From Candidatus Parcubacteria bacterium (lineage in GTDB: Bacteria > Patescibacteriota > Patescibacteriia > Magasanikbacterales > UBA922), in the NCBI GenBank assembly GCA_002869205.1, contig PKTJ01000020.1, forward strand, positions 1-41,815: a stretch of DNA of 41,815 bases, written 5' to 3'. Shown piece by piece: positions 38,045 through 41,815 of this stretch. The position numbers were made by a program, and so were the translations under genes. The first letter of the stretch is position 1, and the number at the start of each line of letters is the position of its first letter. The notes below the pieces were generated by a model. It did not search any database and had not been told where the DNA came from. It saw nothing but the letters and a program-made list of their open reading frames with translations.

Positions 38045-39013
38045 CTAGAACACAAAATTAATCAAATACCCAATCATAATAATCCCCACCGTAACAATAC
38101 CAAAAAACGCAGCAAGGAGAGGTAAGCGCAGGACGCGCTTGAGGATCATGGCTTCGGGGAGTGAGAGGCCGACGATGGCCATCATAAACGCGAGGCCGGT
38201 ACCGATGGGGACACCTTTTGCAATGAGTGACTGGATGACGGGGATAGTGCCGCTTGCATTACTGTAGAGCGGGACAGCGAGGATGACGGCGAGTGGGACT
38301 GCCCAGATGCCGGCGATTTGTAAGTAGGTTTCGAAAAACCCTTGAGGTACATAGCCGTGGATGAGTGAACCGATAGCGACACCGGCGATGAGGTAGAGGG
38401 AGATTTTTTTTGTTATATCAAATGCTTCTTTTGAAACTTTGATAAGTATTTGATTGAATGTTGGTTTTTGTTTTTTGCAGCAACAACATTTCTTTTCTGC
38501 CTCGTCGAGATCTATGACATACTTTTCCATCTTGAGGCGACCGAGGATCATACCACCGATGATACCGATTGCGAGTCCTGATATGATATATACGAGTGTT
38601 ACTTTCCAGCCAAACAGTCCGATGAAGAGTGCGATGGCGATCTCATTGATGAGTGGGGAGGTGATGAGGAATGAAAACACCACGCCGAGTGGTATTCCCG
38701 CGCGAAGGAAATTGATGAAGAGCGGGATAGATGAGCAAGAGCAAAATGGGGTGAGTGCTCCGAAGAGTGATGCGATCACATGGTCGAGGCCGTAGAACTT
38801 TCTGCTCGTGAGAAACGCTTGGAATTTCTTGGTAGGTAAGTAGTGTCGTACCAGACTCATGAGGTGGGTGACGACGATGAGGAGGATGAAGATTTTGAGG
38901 AGGTCGTATATGAAAAAATTGACCGAGTGGGCGAGGGCGGTTTCGTGGGCAATATTGAATAGGTTGTAGGTGAGGTAGTCTGCGAGGGTTTGGATGGGGG
39001 AGAAAATGTCCAT
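38045..39013 (-). CDS. permease, YraQ/UPF0718-like
   Basis: 322-aa polytopic protein, FGALTPFCSCSSIPLFINFLRAGIPLGVVFSFLITSPLINE motif, CCCCKK loop. Confidence 0.85.
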   Translation of the reverse strand: MDIFSPIQTLADYLTYNLFNIAHETALAHSVNFFIYDLLKIFILLIVVTHLMSLVRHYLPTKKFQAFLTSRKFYGLDHVIASLFGALTPFCSCSSIPLFINFLRAGIPLGVVFSFLITSPLINEIAIALFIGLFGWKVTLVYIISGLAIGIIGGMILGRLKMEKYVIDLDEAEKKCCCCKKQKPTFNQILIKVSKEAFDITKKISLYLIAGVAIGSLIHGYVPQGFFETYLQIAGIWAVPLAVILAVPLYSNASGTIPVIQSLIAKGVPIGTGLAFMMAIVGLSLPEAMILKRVLRLPLLAAFFGIVTVGIIMIGYLINFVF

Positions 39014-39044
39014 ATTTTTTTTGATAGTTAACAGGGGATAGTAT

Positions 39045-39105
39045 AGCAGGAAAAAAGGTATTTGTAATTAGGCTTTTGCCTTGACAAATGCCTTTTTTTG
39101 TGATA
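39045..39105 (+). repeat. 61-bp promoter-containing direct repeat, copy 1
   Basis: Identical to 40525-40585; contains TTGACA and an inverted repeat. Confidence 0.95.
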
Positions 39106-39222
39106 TGTTATTTTATTCACACTACGTGTGGAATGTTCTTTTTGTCAGAGAAAGCGCGTCGGCAAGGTGCCGGCGTATTCGATTTTAGACCGGTTTCGTA
39201 ACCAGTAGAGGGAGATCGAACG

Positions 39223-40320
39223 ATGAGAAAACCGATGAAATTCCACGTGATCAACACGGGCGGGACGCTCGGCATGGTCGGCAAGCCGCTTGTGCCGGCG
39301 GCATCCGCTGAAGAGCTCCTCGAAGGCATCAAGGTGCCCAAGGGAGTCAAGCTGAACCTCCAGGACATGGATGAGAAGCAGGATTCCACCAACGTGTGGA
39401 ACGCGGATCGTCTGGTCATGGGTCAGATGATCGAGGCGGCGTACGAGACGCACGACGCCTTCATCGTCCTGCACGGCACGGACTCGCTTGCCGAGACCTG
39501 CTCCTACCTCTCGATGCTCTTCAAGCTGTCCCTGCAGAAGCCGGTCTTCGTGATCGGCGCGCAGATGACGAAGATCGAGGCAGGTAGCGACGTGGCGATG
39601 CAGATCGAGAACGCGCTGCGCGTTGCGAAGTCCTTCGTCAAGAACAGCATCGTCGGCGTGTACAACGTTTGCATCGGCGAGGTGCTCCACGGCGCGCGGG
39701 TGTGTAAGCGTCGCGACAGCGCCTTCGACGCCTTCCACACCCCCGGTGTGCATCCCGTCGCCCACGCCTTCCCTCACATCATGATCAAGGAGGGGGTCCG
39801 GCGCAAGGACGAGGTCACCGCGGTGCAGGGTCTGCGCCTCGATTCCAAGTTCGAGCGCCACGTGGTCTCGCTCGTCGTGTCCGCCGACGCTCCGCCCTAT
39901 GTCCTCATGGACATGGTCAAGGCCGGGCGGATTCGTGGCGTCGTACTCGAATGCAAGGGAGCGGGGAATATCCCTGACCGTCCTTGGGAAACCGAAGGTG
40001 ACGACGCCTTCTCTTGGATCGACGCGATCCGGGCCGCGACCGATGCTGGTATCCACGTGGGTATCGTCTCGCCGTTCGAGGACGGTCGAGTCATCCTCGA
40101 TCGCTACGGGCTGGGTGCCAAGGCCAAGGCCGCCGGCGCTCTCTCGCTCGAGAGCATGACGCCGCCCATGGCCGACACCAAGTTCCGGCAGGCCATCGCG
40201 ATGTTCCCGAAGGATCCGGCGCGCATCCAGCGCTTCCTCTCGGCGGACATGCTCAACGAGCTCCTCGACGGATTCGAGGATGAGAGCGACGAAGACGACG
40301 ACGAGGTCGTGAAGGACTGA
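39223..40320 (+). CDS. GC-rich asparaginase-family protein (island 5)
   Basis: NTGGTLGM and LHGTDSLAETCSYLS catalytic motifs. Confidence 0.88.
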   Translation: MRKPMKFHVINTGGTLGMVGKPLVPAASAEELLEGIKVPKGVKLNLQDMDEKQDSTNVWNADRLVMGQMIEAAYETHDAFIVLHGTDSLAETCSYLSMLFKLSLQKPVFVIGAQMTKIEAGSDVAMQIENALRVAKSFVKNSIVGVYNVCIGEVLHGARVCKRRDSAFDAFHTPGVHPVAHAFPHIMIKEGVRRKDEVTAVQGLRLDSKFERHVVSLVVSADAPPYVLMDMVKAGRIRGVVLECKGAGNIPDRPWETEGDDAFSWIDAIRAATDAGIHVGIVSPFEDGRVILDRYGLGAKAKAAGALSLESMTPPMADTKFRQAIAMFPKDPARIQRFLSADMLNELLDGFEDESDEDDDEVVKD

Positions 40321-40366
40321 TCCGATCACAGTACGGCCTCTGACGACAACATCAAGGAGAACCACG

Positions 40367-40393
40367 ATGAATACGATTCGTGCGCCCTGTTAA
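40367..40393 (+). CDS. mini-ORF MNTIRAPC (tail module copy C)
   Basis: AAGGAGA SD; ATGAATACGATTCGTGCGCCCTGTTAA. Confidence 0.55.
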   Translation: MNTIRAPC

Positions 40394-40401
40394 ATCAGGG
40401 C

Positions 40402-40433
40402 CGCTGTCCGGGGGCAGCGTTATCAAAACCCCC
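40402..40433 (+). ncRNA. predicted H-type pseudoknot (tail module copy C)
   Basis: CGCTG/CAGCG stem; loop GGGGG pairs with CCCCC after TTATCAAAA linker. Confidence 0.65.
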
Positions 40434-40473
40434 TTCGATTATCATTTTTATAACATAGAAATGATTGAGAAAT

Positions 40474-40501
40474 AAAAACTGCTTTTAAAAGCAGTTTTTA
40501 T
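40474..40501 (+). terminator. terminator of GC-rich island 5
   Basis: AAAAACTGC ttttaaaa GCAGTTTTT. Confidence 0.85.
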
Positions 40502-40524
40502 TTTGTGGATTCTAGGGGTGATAC

Positions 40525-40585
40525 AGCAGGAAAAAAGGTATTTGTAATTAGGCTTTTGCCTTGACAAATGCCTTTTTTTGTGATA
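40525..40585 (+). repeat. 61-bp promoter-containing direct repeat, copy 2
   Basis: Identical to 39045-39105. Confidence 0.95.
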
Positions 40586-40695
40586 CAGTGATCTGTCCTG
40601 TTTCTGGTGCAAAACCGCAACTGACTGTTATCGGCAGATCCCAGGGTAGGGGTTCGCTGACAGCATTGTCACGTTACTTTCGTGGAGGTTCCAAG

Positions 40696-41061
40696 ATGAA
40701 CGTCGTTCGAAACATCCTCGGTGCCCTCGTGCTCGTGCTCATCCTCGGTTCGCAGGTCGCGAACGCGCAGAAGCGTACGCTCCCCGAGACGTGCAACTGC
40801 AAGCACGCTCTGGGTATCGGCGGCGCCGACTACGACTCGGTCCTGCGCTGGGACTGCGACTTCATGATCCGAGAGCTGTGCGCGATCGGGAAGCACGAGT
40901 CCTCGTGGGCGGACTTCTCGATCGTCTGGAAGTGGCTCAAGATGCCGACCATCGAGATCTTCGCGCTCGAGGAGGCCGTCTACTACGGCTGGTGGCACAG
41001 CTGCAAGGCGGACTGCATCGAGAAGCACACGACGTGTGCGATCCCGAAGACCTGTCGCTAG
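40696..41061 (+). CDS. GC-rich secreted Cys-rich protein (island 6)
   Basis: ATG preceded by GGAGG; signal peptide MNVVRNILGALVLVLILGSQVANAQ; 8 Cys. Confidence 0.78.
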   Translation: MNVVRNILGALVLVLILGSQVANAQKRTLPETCNCKHALGIGGADYDSVLRWDCDFMIRELCAIGKHESSWADFSIVWKWLKMPTIEIFALEEAVYYGWWHSCKADCIEKHTTCAIPKTCR

Positions 41062-41201
41062 AGGTAAGACGCTCCTCCAAGAGGGGTCAGAACTCAGGAC
41101 AAAAACAGTGGCAACTCCAACGACGAGGAGTGGTCACACCAACTAGGGGGAAACCCCGAGCACAACTTCTGTCTTCGGACGTGGTGGCGCTCGGGGATGG
41201 A

Positions 41202-41235
41202 AAAAAGCAACTTATTTATGTAAGTTGTTTTTTAT
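41202..41235 (+). terminator. terminator of GC-rich island 6
   Basis: AAGCAACTTatttatgtAAGTTGTTTTTT. Confidence 0.75.
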
Positions 41236-41419
41236 TTTTAGTAAGCTTACATAACAAAAAACCACCTATTAAGATGGTCTTTTGAAGTTTGCCGCAAGGT
41301 TGCAGCAAACCCCCTTCCCGAGATGTTGCATGATCTCGGGCCCGTGTAAAAGGAACAGTGGTTCACCTCGTCTCATCTACACGATGGGTGAGAGGAGGTG
41401 TGTGGGAGCGTGACAGCTC

Positions 41420-41812
41420 CTAGCGCCTGTCGTCGTAGCGCTCGTCGCCGGTGACCGGACGTTCCTCGTTCGTAGTCCCCGAGGTCGTGTCAGGATCCTT
41501 CTTCATCATCGGACGAAGGCCGTTCAGGTGAGACAGAGAACCCTCGACGGTCTTGTGGAATTCCGTGTTACTGTGTCTGCTAAAGCACCCGAGCGCTCTT
41601 CGAAGGAGTTCCACGACTTCCTGGAACTCTTCCTTCGACCGAAAGTGGTCTGGCGAGAGCACCATCACGAGGGTCGCAGCCGTGAGCAGTCCACCAAGAC
41701 CAGTGAGGCCTACGCTTATCGGATGGGTGGGTCGAGGGATACCGGACTTCTCGACCTCCTGGAGAAGGGTGTCTCGGAGCAAGGACAGAATGATATCTAC
41801 CGCGGTCTTCAT
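41420..41812 (-). CDS. GC-rich hypothetical protein (island 7)
   Basis: 130-aa ORF, GC-rich codons, one TM-like segment; upstream region lies outside the window. Confidence 0.6.
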   Translation of the reverse strand: MKTAVDIILSLLRDTLLQEVEKSGIPRPTHPISVGLTGLGGLLTAATLVMVLSPDHFRSKEEFQEVVELLRRALGCFSRHSNTEFHKTVEGSLSHLNGLRPMMKKDPDTTSGTTNEERPVTGDERYDDRR

Positions 41813-41815
41813 GCA

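Noticed and set aside
39145-40365. 406-aa minus-strand ORF antisense to the asparaginase gene (also 18864-19484 and 24183-25127 minus)
   Set aside because: Shadow ORFs caused by GC-rich codon bias on the sense strand; sense frames carry recognisable motifs or SDs, antisense frames do not.
40561-40695. Extended N-terminus of the island 6 ORF
   Set aside because: Begins in the promoter -35 box; ATG 40696 with GGAGG and a signal peptide fits better.
18894-41061. Integron array with attC sites
   Set aside because: No integron integrase in the window, cassettes are not contiguous, and no GTTRRRY-bounded attC imperfect hairpins could be recognised.
18894-41812. GC-rich islands as contamination or chimeric assembly
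   Set aside because: They interleave repeatedly with AT-rich genes, use host-like AT promoters and terminators and share tail motifs; read coverage would still be needed to exclude it formally.
1-41815. CRISPR array or Cas genes
   Set aside because: No regularly spaced direct repeats and no Cas-like proteins seen.

Overview
The window looks like an AT-rich Patescibacteria/CPR-type chromosome segment; this placement is inferred from gene content and style, since no 16S is present. The backbone carries mnmA, a DUF4173-like membrane protein, a short alaS, and a ribosomal block infA-rpmJ-rpsM-rpsK-rpsD-rpoA-rplQ-rplM-rpsI. It also carries cell-surface and division genes (flippase, GT4 glycosyltransferase, FtsB/DivIC-like, PPIase, ftsE-ftsX), three tRNAs, and a copper/thiol-redox set (cupredoxin-Trx, DipZ-like, HMA-DsbD-cupredoxin, CopA-like ATPase). 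Other backbone genes are greA, an M23 peptidase, a PA14/beta-helix/Ig/PG-binding surface protein, an OLD-family ATPase-nuclease and a YraQ-type permease. Seven strikingly GC-rich, single-gene islands with strong Shine-Dalgarno sites are scattered through it: unknown, GNAT, Cys-rich, zinc ribbon, asparaginase, secreted Cys-rich, unknown. The main discovery candidate is a shared 3' module behind three of these unrelated GC-rich genes. It consists of an SD-preceded 7-8 codon mini-ORF (MNNIRAP*, MITIRGP*, MNTIRAPC*), an H-type pseudoknot whose stems change sequence but keep pairing, a small AT hairpin, a conserved ATTGAGRA(A)TAAAAA box, and a rho-independent terminator. Two neighbouring cassettes also share an identical 61-bp promoter repeat. 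Other notable signals are a pair of palindromes upstream of rplM and rpsI whose core is exactly inverted between copies, a putative terminator/antiterminator attenuator with leader ORF before the GNAT gene, palindromic repeats read through coding genes, an RpoA apparently lacking the alpha-CTD, and a short AlaRS.
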